DNA of 64,000 bases from Terriglobia bacterium (lineage in GTDB: Bacteria; Acidobacteriota; Vicinamibacteria; Vicinamibacterales; CAVVIG01), in NCBI GenBank assembly GCA_020073005.1, contig JAIQFX010000008.1, forward strand, positions 26,267 through 90,266, in the 5' to 3' direction. Position 1 is the stretch's first letter. Every line of letters begins with the position of its first letter. Both the position numbers and the translations under genes were made by a program. The notes below the pieces were generated by a model. It did no database searches. It had not been told where the DNA came from and was given only the letters and a program-made list of their open reading frames with translations. This document shows positions 16,866-24,676 of this stretch, one piece after another.

Positions 16866-19800
16866 ATGCCTACTGGAATACGTCGCACTCGGATCTGGGC
16901 CTGTATCGCCATCCTGGCCATGGCGATCTTTCTGGCTCCGTCGGGCCTCCGGGCGCTGCTGATCGATCCGCTCTGGACCTCAACGACGGCATACCCTGGC
17001 GGCAATTTCTCGGCCGGCAGTTGCGTGACATACGCGGGACACCTGTTCTGCGTCGGCGGCGACAACGACAGCAACGTGTGGCACGCGCCGATTACGCCCG
17101 TCGGCGTTGACGCGTGGCAACAGACGTCCGCATACGGCGAGGGCGGCCAGAACATCTTTCTGAGCTGCGCCGCGGCGAACGGTTACATCTATTGCGTCGG
17201 CGGATCCAACCTCGGCGGGTTTTCCGGCGACGTCAACAGCGACGTCTGGTACGCGCCGATCTCGGCCAACGGCATCGGCCAATGGCAGCAGACGACGCTC
17301 TATGGTTTTCCGGTCGTGGCCGTGACCGGCACGAAGGCCGGCGTCCCGATCTGGTCCCACAGCTGCACCATCAACGACGGCTACCTGTATTGCGTCGGCG
17401 GGTTCATCCGCCAGTACCAGATCGTCGCGACCCAGAACGGCTCGGTCTCGGTTCCGTTCGACAACCCGACGGCCCGCGTGTACTCGGCGCCGATTGAAAA
17501 CGATGGCAGCATCGGCTTCTGGCAGCAGACCACGAGTTACGGTCAGACGATCGCCGGCCACAGTTGCGTCACTAACGACGGCTACATCTACTGCGTCGGC
17601 GGCACGTCCGGAAACGGGTTGTCGGACAGCGATACGTCCGCCGTCTGGTATGCGCAGTTTCTTCCCAACGGCGGGCTGACCCAATGGAACCAGACGACGG
17701 GGTACGGCGGCGGCGCGGTCGACGGCCTGAGTTGCACGGCGGCGGAAGGCCGCATCTTCTGCACCGGCGGTAACAGCCAACAGGTCTGGTCGGCGTCCCT
17801 CTCGTCGGCCGGCGTCGGCGCATGGACGCAGCAGACGGACTATCCCGAAGCCATCTGGAGTCCGAGCTGCGTGTCGCAAAAGTCGGAAGTGATCTGCGTC
17901 GGTGGCGGCCAGGGCGGCGGCAGCCCGCGCGTCAAGTTCACGTCGTACGCGTCCAGTGTCACGATTCAGGACGCGAACAGCTGCGACGCGATCGATGGTC
18001 AGTGGGACGGCCCCTCGCAGACCTGCACGCTGCATTCGCAGCTCGAGACGTTGAACGGCGCGACGCTGACCGTTCCCCCGGGCGTGACACTCCACATCGC
18101 CTCGGACGGCGCCTTCGCCGATTCCGGCGGGCAGTTCGAAATCCAGAGCGGCGCGACCGTGATCAACGATGGCGACCTGCTGGCGGGGCCGGTAGACAAC
18201 AACGGCAATCTCGTCAACAACAACTTCATCAACGTCAGCACGCCGAACTTCCAGAACAAGGGGACACTCACGAACGGCGGCACGATCCAGATGGGCAACG
18301 TGTCGCTCTCCAACAGCGGGACGATCTACGAAGGCTGCAGCGGCAAGATCACCGGCACCGTGTCCGGCAACCAGCCCGTCAGCACGTGCGTGCCGGTCAA
18401 CATCGCGGTGACGTTCAACCCGCCCTCGACCGTGTACGGCGGCCAGGTGACCGTGACCGTGACCATCACGGATTCCTCCAGCGCGCCGACGCCGTTCACC
18501 GCGCCGGTCGCGATGGACGACCAGAACACCGGCGGCACGTTCGGCCCGCAGTCTTGCTCGCAGCAGGTCGGCACGCTGACGTGCACCATGACGTACACGG
18601 CTCCCTTCGGCGTTGACACCGTACCTGTGAGCGCCTGGTATGCCGACGGTACGCATCAGCGGAAGCAGGGAACCGGGCTCCTCACATTGATCGGCGCGCC
18701 GACGACCGTCACGATCACATCGCTGACCAACCCGTCGGTCTTCGGCCAGCCGGTCTCATTCCGCGCATCGATCACGCCGTTCGACGGTGGCGCGGGCTCG
18801 GTGTCGTTCGCGTCCGACGGCATCGGATTCGGCGCCGCCGGCGTCTCGACCAACAACACCGCTTTCATCAGCACGGCGTCGCTTCCGGTCGGCATGCACA
18901 CGATCACCGGATCGTTCTCCGGCGGCTTCTCGCTGAACGGCAACTTCGAGCGACTGGCGCCCGGCCAGGGCACCATGGCGCAGCCGCAGCAGGTGATCGG
19001 CGACTTGAAGGACCAGGCATCATGCCAGGGGCTGGGCGGGACGTGGACGGCCGACACACGCACCTGCACGACGAAGAGCCTGACGGTGACGAACGCAAAC
19101 AGCTTCCAGATCGAGAGCGGGATTACGCTCGCGAACACGGACGGCGCAGTCGCCGTGCAGTCGGGCGGAATCATCCAGAACCTCGGCACGATCACGAACT
19201 CGGGCCGTCAGAGTCTGATCCAAGCCTCGTCGCTTGCGGTCTTCGCCGGCGGCGTCATCACCAACCAGGGCACCGTGCAGAACGGTGCCGCCATCTTCGT
19301 CGCCGCTGGTGCGACGTTCTCGAATAACGGCACGATCAACAACCAGTGCGGTGGCGCCACGGCGGGCGCGATCGCCGGCGCTGCGCCAGTCGATCTCTGC
19401 GATGTGACGACGACGGTGCTGTCCCCGAAGCCCGCGTCGGTGCTCACCGGCTCGACCACGACGTTCACGGCGACGGTGACTGACGCCGTGCATGCGAACA
19501 ATCCGCCGACGGCGACGGTGTTCTGGTCCGCAAACGGCGCGACGTTCGCCCTGTGCACGCCGGCCAATGGATCCTGCAGCGTGTCGTACAACGCGTCCGC
19601 GACGACCGACAGCGTGACGATCGCCGCGACGTTCGCGCCGCCGTTCGGCGGCGACGCCACGCACAAGACGAGCGCCGATTCGTTCACGATGCTCGTCCTG
19701 CCACCGTCCACGATCGCGGTTGTCGGACCGGGCGCGCCCGTGCCGTTCGGCCAGCCGGCCACGTTCGTCGCGACGATGGAGCCGTCGACGGCGACCGGCG

Positions 19801-22800
19801 CGGTCACGTTCTACGACGGCACCAGCCCGATCGGCATCGCGCGCCTCGTCGGCGGCGCCGCGTCGCTGACAACGTCGGCGCTCACCTCCGGAAAGCATTC
19901 GGTGATGGTGCGGTACACCGGCGACGCCAACAACGCGCCGTCGTCTTCGGCGGCGATTGCCCAGGTGATTGCGCCGAACCCGCAGACCGGATTCGCGGCG
20001 CCGGCGCCTTCCGCGGCCGACCTCGAGCTGCTCTCGATCGCGATGGCCGACCTCAACGGCGACGGCTTCGCCGACCTCGCGATCGCCAACGGCAACAAGG
20101 ACGCCGTGAAGATCTGGCTGGGCAACAGCGACGGCACCTTCACCGCGGGCGGCTCGTATCCGACCGGCGCGTACTCCACCTCGCTTGCGGCCGGCGACTT
20201 CAACAGCGACGGCTGCCCCGACCTCGCGGTCTCGAACGGCGGGACGAATCAGGGCACGTCGGTCGGCGTGTTCATCGGGAAGTGCGACGGCACGTTCAGT
20301 ACGGTCGTCCGGGTCGGGCCGAATGGACCGGCGGACAACGTCCGCGTCGGGGATTTCAACGGCGACGGCCACGAGGACATCGCATTCCTCGCCGGAGATC
20401 GCACGGTCCAGGTGCTGCCCGGCAACGGCGACGGCAGTTTCGGGCCCGCGCACGCGTCGAGCTTCCACTACGGCGTGATGGGCTTCGAGACGGGCGACTT
20501 CAACAACGACGGCATCACTGACGTCGCCGCGAACGACGGCGGCCTGATGACCGTCGGGATCGGCAACGGCGACGGCACGTTCCACATGGCGGGCAGCGGG
20601 ACGATTCTGATCAACCCGCTGAACATCAACAGCATCGTGATGCCGGTCATTGCCGTCGGCGACTTCGACGGCGATGGCAACCTGGACATGGCGGCGTCGG
20701 CCGACGATCAAATCTCGGTCTTCCTTGGCGACGGCGCCGGCAATCTGCAGCCCGGCGTCCCGTACGCCCTCGCGCCGATCGCCGGTCCGGCAATCGCCGC
20801 CGACGTTGACGGCGACGGTCACGCAGACCTCGTCGTCGCGAGCTTCGTCACATTCCAGCTCGGCAACGGCGTCATCCAGGTGCTGCGCGGCAATGGCGAC
20901 GGCACGTTCCAGGCGCCTGTGTCGTACGCGCTCGACGCGCCGTTCTATCCCTTCGCGATCACGGCGGGCGACGTGAACGGCGACGGATTCCTGGACCTCC
21001 TCACCACGAACATCGGTGGAGGGGCGGCGGGGCTCGAGGTGCTGCTCGGCGTGGGACAGGCGCCCGTGTCGATCACATGGGCCGCGCCGACGGCAATCAC
21101 CTACGGCACGCCGCTCGGCGCGACGCAACTCGACGCGATCGCCAGCGTGCCGGGGACGTTCTCGTACAGCCCGGCGGCGGGCGCGATTCTCGGGGCGGGG
21201 ACGCAGACGCTGACGGCGACGTTCACGCCGGCCGACCCGAGTCGCTACGCGACCGCCACGGCGACCGTCTCCTTGATCGTCAATGCGGCGACACCGGTGA
21301 TTCACTGGGCATCGCCTGCGGCGATCACCTACGGCACGCCGCTCGATCGCGCCGAACTGAACGCGACGGCGGATGTCGCAGGGACGTTCGACTACGCGCC
21401 GGGCGCCGGCACCATCCTGGTAGCGGGACCGAATCAGCCGCTCTCGGTGATCTTCACACCAACCGACGCGGCCAACTACGCGGCGGCGAGCGCCGAGGTC
21501 TTCCTCACCGTGAACTCGGCGGCGCCGATCGTCAGCCTAATCGGCGCGCCGGTGAGCGCCGGCTACGGCGCCACGTTCGTTGTGTCGGCCGCGACGAACG
21601 CGAGCAGCGCGGCGAGCCTGGCCGCGACCGGCGCGTGCTCGATCGCGGGAACGACGGTCTCGATGACGAGCGGCACGGGCGTGTGCACGATCAGCGCGAG
21701 CTGGCCGGCCGACGCCAACTACCTCGCAGCGTCAGCGACGCAGTCGACGGTCGCAACGAAGATCGCGCCGACCGTCGCCTTCAGCGGAGCGCCCGCGAGC
21801 GCGGCGTTCGGCAGCAGCTTCGTCGTGGCGACCTCAACTAACTCGAGCGGCACCGCGAACCTTGCGGCGAGCGGCGCGTGCTCGATCGCAGGAACGACCG
21901 CGACGATGACGAGTGGCAGCGGCGTCTGCACGCTGACCGCGAGTTGGGCGGCCGACGATAATTATCTCGACGCGTCGGCGTCGCAGTCCACCACGGCGGC
22001 CAAGATCGCGCCGACCGTAACCTTCACCGGCGCTCCGGCGAATGCGCCGTACAACGGCAGCTTCGCCGTCGCGGCGGTCACCAACGCCAGCAGCAGCGCG
22101 ACCATCATCGGCGCGGGTGCGTGCGCGGTCGCGGGCAGCCTCGTCGCGATGACGAGCGGCACCGGGACGTGCGCGCTGACGGCCGCCTGGGATGCTGACG
22201 CGAACTACTTGGCGGCGTCGCTGACGCAGTCGACGGCAGCCACGAAGATTGCGCCGGCGGTGACCTTCACTGGCGCGCCGGCGACCGCGACATTCGGGAG
22301 CGTGTTCAACGTAGCAGCGACGTCGAACGCCGGAGTCACTCCGGACGTCACGGCCGCGGGAGCCTGCTCGCTCAGCGGCGGCGCAGTCACGATGACCAGC
22401 GGCAGCGGGTCGTGCACGCTGACTGCGATGTGGCCGGCGACCAGCAACTACCTGTCGGTGTCGCTCACGCAGGCAACGGCCGCCGCCAGGGTCGTGCCGG
22501 TCATCACCTGGCCGATGCCCGCGGCGATCGCGTATGGGACGCCGCTCGGCGGCGCCCAGTTCGACGCGACCGCCAACGTCGCTGGCGCGTTTGCCTACTC
22601 GCCGTCGGCGGGCACGATTCTTCCGATCGGGAGCACGCCGCTCGCGGTCACGTTCATGCCTGCCGACACGGCGGACTACGCGCCGGCGAGCGCCACGGCG
22701 TCGATCACGGTTTTCGTAACGATCGATAGCTTGAGCGGCCAGGTGAACGCGCTCGGCGCGACGCTCAACGCGGGGGCGATCAATAGCCTGATGAGCAAGC

Positions 22801-22952
22801 TGACGGCGGCGCGCGGCGAGCTGCAGGCGATGGTCAACCAGCTGGGCGCATTCATCAACGAGGTACAGGCGATGGAACGAAGCGGCCGGCTCGACGCCGC
22901 GATGGGAGGTGAATTGATCACGGCGGCGCAATGGCTTATCGCTCACCCGTAA
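16866..22952 (+). CDS. Giant secreted multi-domain repeat protein (kelch-like, VCBS, Ig/MBG repeats)
   Basis: This is a 2028-aa protein. The ATG at 16866 follows GGGGGGAA and starts a signal peptide (RRTRIWACIAILAMAIFLAPSGLRA). Residues about 40-360 hold kelch-like blades repeating YCVGG...VWYAPI...GQWQQTT. Beta-rich Gly/Asn segments and Ig-like domains follow. Residues about 1055-1395 are FG-GAP/VCBS repeats with calcium loops such as DLNGDGFADLAIAN and DFNSDGCPDLAV. Two MBG-like units (ITYGTPLGATQL type) start near 1400 and 1476. Four tandem ~81-aa Ala/Thr-rich repeats span 1553-1876, a third MBG-like unit follows, and a short helical tail ends the protein. No sorting motif is seen. Large adhesin-like or matrix proteins have this make-up. 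It is divergent from the ECF sigma gene, which may control it. Confidence 0.88.
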   Translation: MPTGIRRTRIWACIAILAMAIFLAPSGLRALLIDPLWTSTTAYPGGNFSAGSCVTYAGHLFCVGGDNDSNVWHAPITPVGVDAWQQTSAYGEGGQNIFLSCAAANGYIYCVGGSNLGGFSGDVNSDVWYAPISANGIGQWQQTTLYGFPVVAVTGTKAGVPIWSHSCTINDGYLYCVGGFIRQYQIVATQNGSVSVPFDNPTARVYSAPIENDGSIGFWQQTTSYGQTIAGHSCVTNDGYIYCVGGTSGNGLSDSDTSAVWYAQFLPNGGLTQWNQTTGYGGGAVDGLSCTAAEGRIFCTGGNSQQVWSASLSSAGVGAWTQQTDYPEAIWSPSCVSQKSEVICVGGGQGGGSPRVKFTSYASSVTIQDANSCDAIDGQWDGPSQTCTLHSQLETLNGATLTVPPGVTLHIASDGAFADSGGQFEIQSGATVINDGDLLAGPVDNNGNLVNNNFINVSTPNFQNKGTLTNGGTIQMGNVSLSNSGTIYEGCSGKITGTVSGNQPVSTCVPVNIAVTFNPPSTVYGGQVTVTVTITDSSSAPTPFTAPVAMDDQNTGGTFGPQSCSQQVGTLTCTMTYTAPFGVDTVPVSAWYADGTHQRKQGTGLLTLIGAPTTVTITSLTNPSVFGQPVSFRASITPFDGGAGSVSFASDGIGFGAAGVSTNNTAFISTASLPVGMHTITGSFSGGFSLNGNFERLAPGQGTMAQPQQVIGDLKDQASCQGLGGTWTADTRTCTTKSLTVTNANSFQIESGITLANTDGAVAVQSGGIIQNLGTITNSGRQSLIQASSLAVFAGGVITNQGTVQNGAAIFVAAGATFSNNGTINNQCGGATAGAIAGAAPVDLCDVTTTVLSPKPASVLTGSTTTFTATVTDAVHANNPPTATVFWSANGATFALCTPANGSCSVSYNASATTDSVTIAATFAPPFGGDATHKTSADSFTMLVLPPSTIAVVGPGAPVPFGQPATFVATMEPSTATGAVTFYDGTSPIGIARLVGGAASLTTSALTSGKHSVMVRYTGDANNAPSSSAAIAQVIAPNPQTGFAAPAPSAADLELLSIAMADLNGDGFADLAIANGNKDAVKIWLGNSDGTFTAGGSYPTGAYSTSLAAGDFNSDGCPDLAVSNGGTNQGTSVGVFIGKCDGTFSTVVRVGPNGPADNVRVGDFNGDGHEDIAFLAGDRTVQVLPGNGDGSFGPAHASSFHYGVMGFETGDFNNDGITDVAANDGGLMTVGIGNGDGTFHMAGSGTILINPLNINSIVMPVIAVGDFDGDGNLDMAASADDQISVFLGDGAGNLQPGVPYALAPIAGPAIAADVDGDGHADLVVASFVTFQLGNGVIQVLRGNGDGTFQAPVSYALDAPFYPFAITAGDVNGDGFLDLLTTNIGGGAAGLEVLLGVGQAPVSITWAAPTAITYGTPLGATQLDAIASVPGTFSYSPAAGAILGAGTQTLTATFTPADPSRYATATATVSLIVNAATPVIHWASPAAITYGTPLDRAELNATADVAGTFDYAPGAGTILVAGPNQPLSVIFTPTDAANYAAASAEVFLTVNSAAPIVSLIGAPVSAGYGATFVVSAATNASSAASLAATGACSIAGTTVSMTSGTGVCTISASWPADANYLAASATQSTVATKIAPTVAFSGAPASAAFGSSFVVATSTNSSGTANLAASGACSIAGTTATMTSGSGVCTLTASWAADDNYLDASASQSTTAAKIAPTVTFTGAPANAPYNGSFAVAAVTNASSSATIIGAGACAVAGSLVAMTSGTGTCALTAAWDADANYLAASLTQSTAATKIAPAVTFTGAPATATFGSVFNVAATSNAGVTPDVTAAGACSLSGGAVTMTSGSGSCTLTAMWPATSNYLSVSLTQATAAARVVPVITWPMPAAIAYGTPLGGAQFDATANVAGAFAYSPSAGTILPIGSTPLAVTFMPADTADYAPASATASITVFVTIDSLSGQVNALGATLNAGAINSLMSKLTAARGELQAMVNQLGAFINEVQAMERSGRLDAAMGGELITAAQWLIAHP
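21524..22495 (+). repeat. Four tandem ~243-bp in-frame repeats within the giant gene
   Basis: Units begin near 21524, 21770, 22013 and 22256, each encoding a P-x-V-x-F/L-x-GAPA start, an NASS/NSSG segment, a GACS/A-IAG core, a MTSGTG/SGSG-VCT/CAL turn and a DANYLAAS end. The period is 243-246 bp, so units are about 81-82 residues. Such arrays commonly grow and shrink by recombination and set stalk length in adhesins. Confidence 0.8.
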
Positions 22953-22971
22953 GTCGCGTCCTTTGGAACGA

Positions 22972-22999
22972 GGGGCCGCGTCTCGCGTGGCGCGGCCCC
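22972..22999 (+). terminator. Strong hairpin after giant protein gene
   Basis: A 9-bp perfect GC stem (GGGGCCGCG / CGCGGCCCC) with a 10-nt loop begins 19 bp after the stop codon. There is no T-run, which is common in very GC-rich genomes. The position fits transcription termination of the repeat-protein gene. Confidence 0.55.
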
Positions 23000-23004
23000 C
23001 GTCG

Positions 23005-23021
23005 AGCGCGCCGCGTTGTGC
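23005..23021 (+). repeat. 17-bp direct repeat flanking the island cargo, right copy
   Basis: Identical to 13493-13509 (AGCGCGCCGCGTTGTGC). It lies between the giant-gene terminator and the right integrase scar. Confidence 0.5.
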
Positions 23022-23077
23022 AGTGCAGTGTCGGCCGGAGGGCGTTGGCGATGAGGCGAAGCAGGACGGCGCGCGCC

Positions 23078-23208
23078 CATCACGTACGTCAGCCGGCAGC
23101 TTGAGGACAAGGACGCGTCGATCGTCAACGCGCTCGACGACGACACGTCACTGCGCGTCACCCAGGCGTCACCGAGCGCGTTGGACGCCGCAGATCAGAA
23201 AGCGCTAA
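23078..23208 (+). pseudogene. Decayed tyrosine-integrase C-terminus, right copy
   Basis: The segment translates to ITYVSRQLEDKDASIVNALDDD and a short tail, i.e. the conserved C-terminal helix region of a tyrosine recombinase. An internal deletion is apparent relative to the left copy, which keeps TLRVYAHWLPD. The last ~85 bp, including AGATCAGAAAGCGCTAA, match the left copy at 13170-13260 closely. It points toward tRNA-Lys, as integrase genes next to attachment sites usually do. An IS element begins immediately after GCGCTAA. Confidence 0.5.
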
Positions 23209-23223
23209 GAGTGCGTTTCAAAA

Positions 23224-23690
23224 TTAGTGAACCGGTCGTAAGTAGTACCAACAGATGAGCGCGCACCCCAACGTGAGGAACGCCTCGTGAATGCTCGGCC
23301 GTCGTTCATACCGGACCGCGAGGCGGCGAAACCGGTGCAGCCAGGCGAACGTGCGCTCCACGACCCAGCGCGTGCGGCCGAGCCCGCTGCCGTGGCCGCG
23401 ATACCGATACGCAATCAGTGGCGTGATGCCGCGCTGGCGGAGTTGGTCGCGGTGCCGCTCCGAATCGTAACCGCGGTCGCCCTGCACCACGTCGGGTTTG
23501 CGGCACGGCGGTCCGGGTCGCCCGCCGATCGGCGGCATCGCATCGACGAGATCCAGCAGCTCCGTGATGTCGGGCCGATTGGCGGCCGTCAGCGTCGCGA
23601 CGAGCGGAATCCCGTCGGCGTCGGTAAGAACATGATGCTTCGACCCCGCCTTGCGGCGATCGGTAGGGTTCGGTCCAGTTTTTTTCCCCC
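23224..23690 (-). CDS. IS5-type transposase, downstream frame (OrfB, DDE core)
   Basis: After the A7 run the -1 frame continues as TGPNPTDRRKAGSKHHVLTDADGIPLVATL, then VVQGDRGYDS (second Asp) and RTRWVVERTFAWLHRFRRLAVRYER (catalytic Glu), ending with ALICWYYLRPV just inside the right-hand inverted repeat. Joined to OrfA the product would be about 270 aa, normal for IS1031/IS427-type elements. It has no plausible independent start. The frame is open far upstream of 23690 only by chance. Programmed -1 frameshifting at the A7 slippery run is the expected expression route. Confidence 0.85.
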
Positions 23691-24032
23691 GCGCATCGCG
23701 CGCAGGGACGCGCTGTCGACAATCGCGCGGGCCAGATCCAGCCGTCCGCGCTGGCGTAACTCGGTGAGCAGCGCGACATGCAGCCGTTTCCACACGCCCG
23801 CGCGCTGCCAGCGGACCAGCCGACGCCAACACGTGATCCCAGAGCCGCAGCCCATCTCCCGCGGCAACATGCGCCAGGGAATGCCACTGCGCAGCACGAA
23901 GAGAATCCCGGTGAGCACGGCGCGGTCCGGGATCGGCGCGCGGCCCGCATACTGCCGGTTCCGGGCGCGCCGTTTCGGCAAAAGCGGTTCGATCCGTTTC
24001 CATAAGGCGTCGTCGAGTAACGGTTGCGGCAT
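23589..24032 (-). CDS. IS5-type transposase, upstream frame (OrfA, DUF4096-like)
   Basis: This is a 147-aa frame from the ATG at 24032. Its N-terminal part (LDDALWKRIEPLLPKRRARNRQYAGRAPIPDRAVLTGILFVLRSGIPWRMLPREMG) is the DUF4096 DNA-binding domain typical of IS5-family transposases. It continues with GSGITCWRRLVRWQRAGVWKRLHVALLTELR and IVDSASLRAM, which contains the first catalytic Asp of the DDE triad. The frame then runs into non-conserved sequence after the A7 run (23679-23685). Translated alone it gives a product without the second D and E. A -1 shift joins it to the downstream frame. Confidence 0.85.
   Translation of the reverse strand: MPQPLLDDALWKRIEPLLPKRRARNRQYAGRAPIPDRAVLTGILFVLRSGIPWRMLPREMGCGSGITCWRRLVRWQRAGVWKRLHVALLTELRQRGRLDLARAIVDSASLRAMRGGKKLDRTLPIAARRGRSIMFLPTPTGFRSSRR
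23679..23685 (-). other. A7 slippery run, candidate programmed -1 frameshift site
   Basis: Seven consecutive A on the transposase strand lie at the junction between the two conserved frames. The frame arithmetic (24032 and 24249 frames) requires a -1 shift, as in other two-frame IS5 members. Confidence 0.75.
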
Positions 24033-24137
24033 GCCTGACCGCCTCCGCGTCGGTCAGGCGACCGTACCAAGCCTCATTCAGAAGTACAAGAGGCTCTTGG
24101 TTAATTTTGAAACGCACTCTAAGTGCTTTGAATGGAG

Positions 24138-24213
24138 TGGTGAGCCGGGTGGGAATCGAACCCACAACCCGCAGATTAAGAGTCTGCTGCTCTGCCAATT
24201 GAGCTACCGGCCC
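24138..24213 (-). tRNA. tRNA-Lys(CTT)
   Basis: This is a 76-nt cloverleaf with encoded CCA. Acceptor GGGCCGG/CCGGCTC (one G-U), D-arm GCTC/GAGC, anticodon stem GCAGA/TCTGC with loop CTCTTAA (anticodon CTT), T-arm GTGGG/CCCAC with TTCGATT. Its 3' half is duplicated at 13276-13322, marking it as an integration target. Confidence 0.97.
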
Positions 24214-24362
24214 GGTCGGGAAAGGCGTGCATCGGCGCCGAAAAACCATGCCGACACGAAATCCGATCTTAACACACGGTCCGCGGTCGAGTCGCGCGTG
24301 ACCGTGCTGCCTGGGCGCGAATCTTGCCTCGCCCTCCCGCGTGCACTACACTCGATCGTCAC

Positions 24363-24439
24363 GCGCCCGTAGCTCAGCTGGATAGAGCGACAGGCTTCGA
24401 ACCTGTAGGCCGGGGGTTCGACTCCCTCCGGGCGCACCA
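24363..24439 (+). tRNA. tRNA-Arg(TCG)
   Basis: This is a 77-nt cloverleaf with encoded CCA. Acceptor GCGCCCG/CGGGCGC, D-arm GCTC/GAGC, anticodon stem ACAGG/CCTGT with loop CTTCGAA (anticodon TCG), T-loop TTCGACT. It shares its acceptor stem with the tRNA-Arg(CCG) 124 bp downstream. Confidence 0.96.
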
Positions 24440-24451
24440 GATCGATCGGCG

Positions 24452-24557
24452 AATTGGGTAGTTGAGTAGTCGGGGAATTGGGTAACGGTGGAGGCGCTCC
24501 AATTGCGCAGCGACCGATTACCTAAGTACCCAATTACCCAACTACTCAATTCGATTC
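24452..24557. repeat. Inverted pair of degenerate heptamer arrays between two tRNA-Arg genes
   Basis: Two ~35-40-bp stretches (24452-24486 and 24516-24557) are imperfect inverted copies. Each is built from 7-bp steps such as AATTGGG, TAGTTGA and GGGTAAC, and on the other side CCCAACT and ACTCAAT. They can form a long hairpin between the tRNA genes. The stretch is AT-richer than its surroundings. It belongs to the dispersed heptamer family described in the findings. Confidence 0.65.
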
Positions 24558-24563
24558 TCGTTG

Positions 24564-24640
24564 GCGCCCGTAGCTCAATTGGATAGAGCGTCGGCCTCCG
24601 GAGCCGAAGGCTACAGGTTCGAGTCCTGTCGGGCGCACCA
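24564..24640 (+). tRNA. tRNA-Arg(CCG)
   Basis: This is a 77-nt cloverleaf with encoded CCA. Acceptor GCGCCCG/CGGGCGC, anticodon stem TCGGC/GCCGA with loop CTCCGGA (anticodon CCG), T-arm ACAGG/CCTGT with TTCGAGT. It reads CGG and complements the upstream TCG isoacceptor. Confidence 0.96.
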
Positions 24641-24641
24641 A

Positions 24642-24676
24642 GTCAGTCGTGAGTCGGTAGTCGTGAGTCGGTAGTC
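24642..24676. repeat. Five-unit heptamer array overlapping the ligD stop codon
   Basis: Units GTCAGTC, GTGAGTC, GGTAGTC, GTGAGTC and GGTAGTC run head to tail and end at the first bases of the ligD stop codon (24675-24677). The last two pairs are exact 14-bp duplicates. Confidence 0.75.

Larger units (their letters stand above)
23209..24119. mobile_element. IS5-family (IS1031-like) insertion sequence, 911 bp
   Basis: Perfect 18-bp terminal inverted repeats GAGTGCGTTTCAAAATTA lie at 23209-23226 and, inverted, at 24102-24119. The element is flanked by a TAA direct repeat (23206-23208 and 24120-24122), matching the 3-bp TNA target of the IS1031 group. The empty site can be read at 13255-13263 (GCGCTAAGTGC), which proves the insertion point. 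It carries one transposase in two overlapping frames with a run of seven A at the junction. Ends, target duplication and frames all look intact, so it may be active. Confidence 0.92.
13276..24213. mobile_element. Putative genomic island integrated at tRNA-Lys(CTT)
   Basis: The segment is bounded by a 47-bp tRNA-Lys 3' fragment on the left and the complete tRNA-Lys on the right. Decayed integrase C-termini precede both att-like copies in the same orientation. Cargo: a Ser/Thr kinase-TPR gene, an ECF sigma gene and a 2028-aa secreted repeat protein. An inner 17-bp direct repeat AGCGCGCCGCGTTGTGC occurs at 13493-13509 and 23005-23021, just outside the cargo. An IS5-type element later separated the right integrase scar from the tRNA. 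No intact integrase remains, so the island appears fixed. The two integrase scars suggest tandem accretion or a duplication; which one cannot be settled here. Confidence 0.55.

Noticed and set aside
24452..24557. Possible CRISPR-like repeats between tRNA-Arg genes
   Set aside because: Units are 7 bp and degenerate, with no spacers of fixed length and no cas genes nearby.
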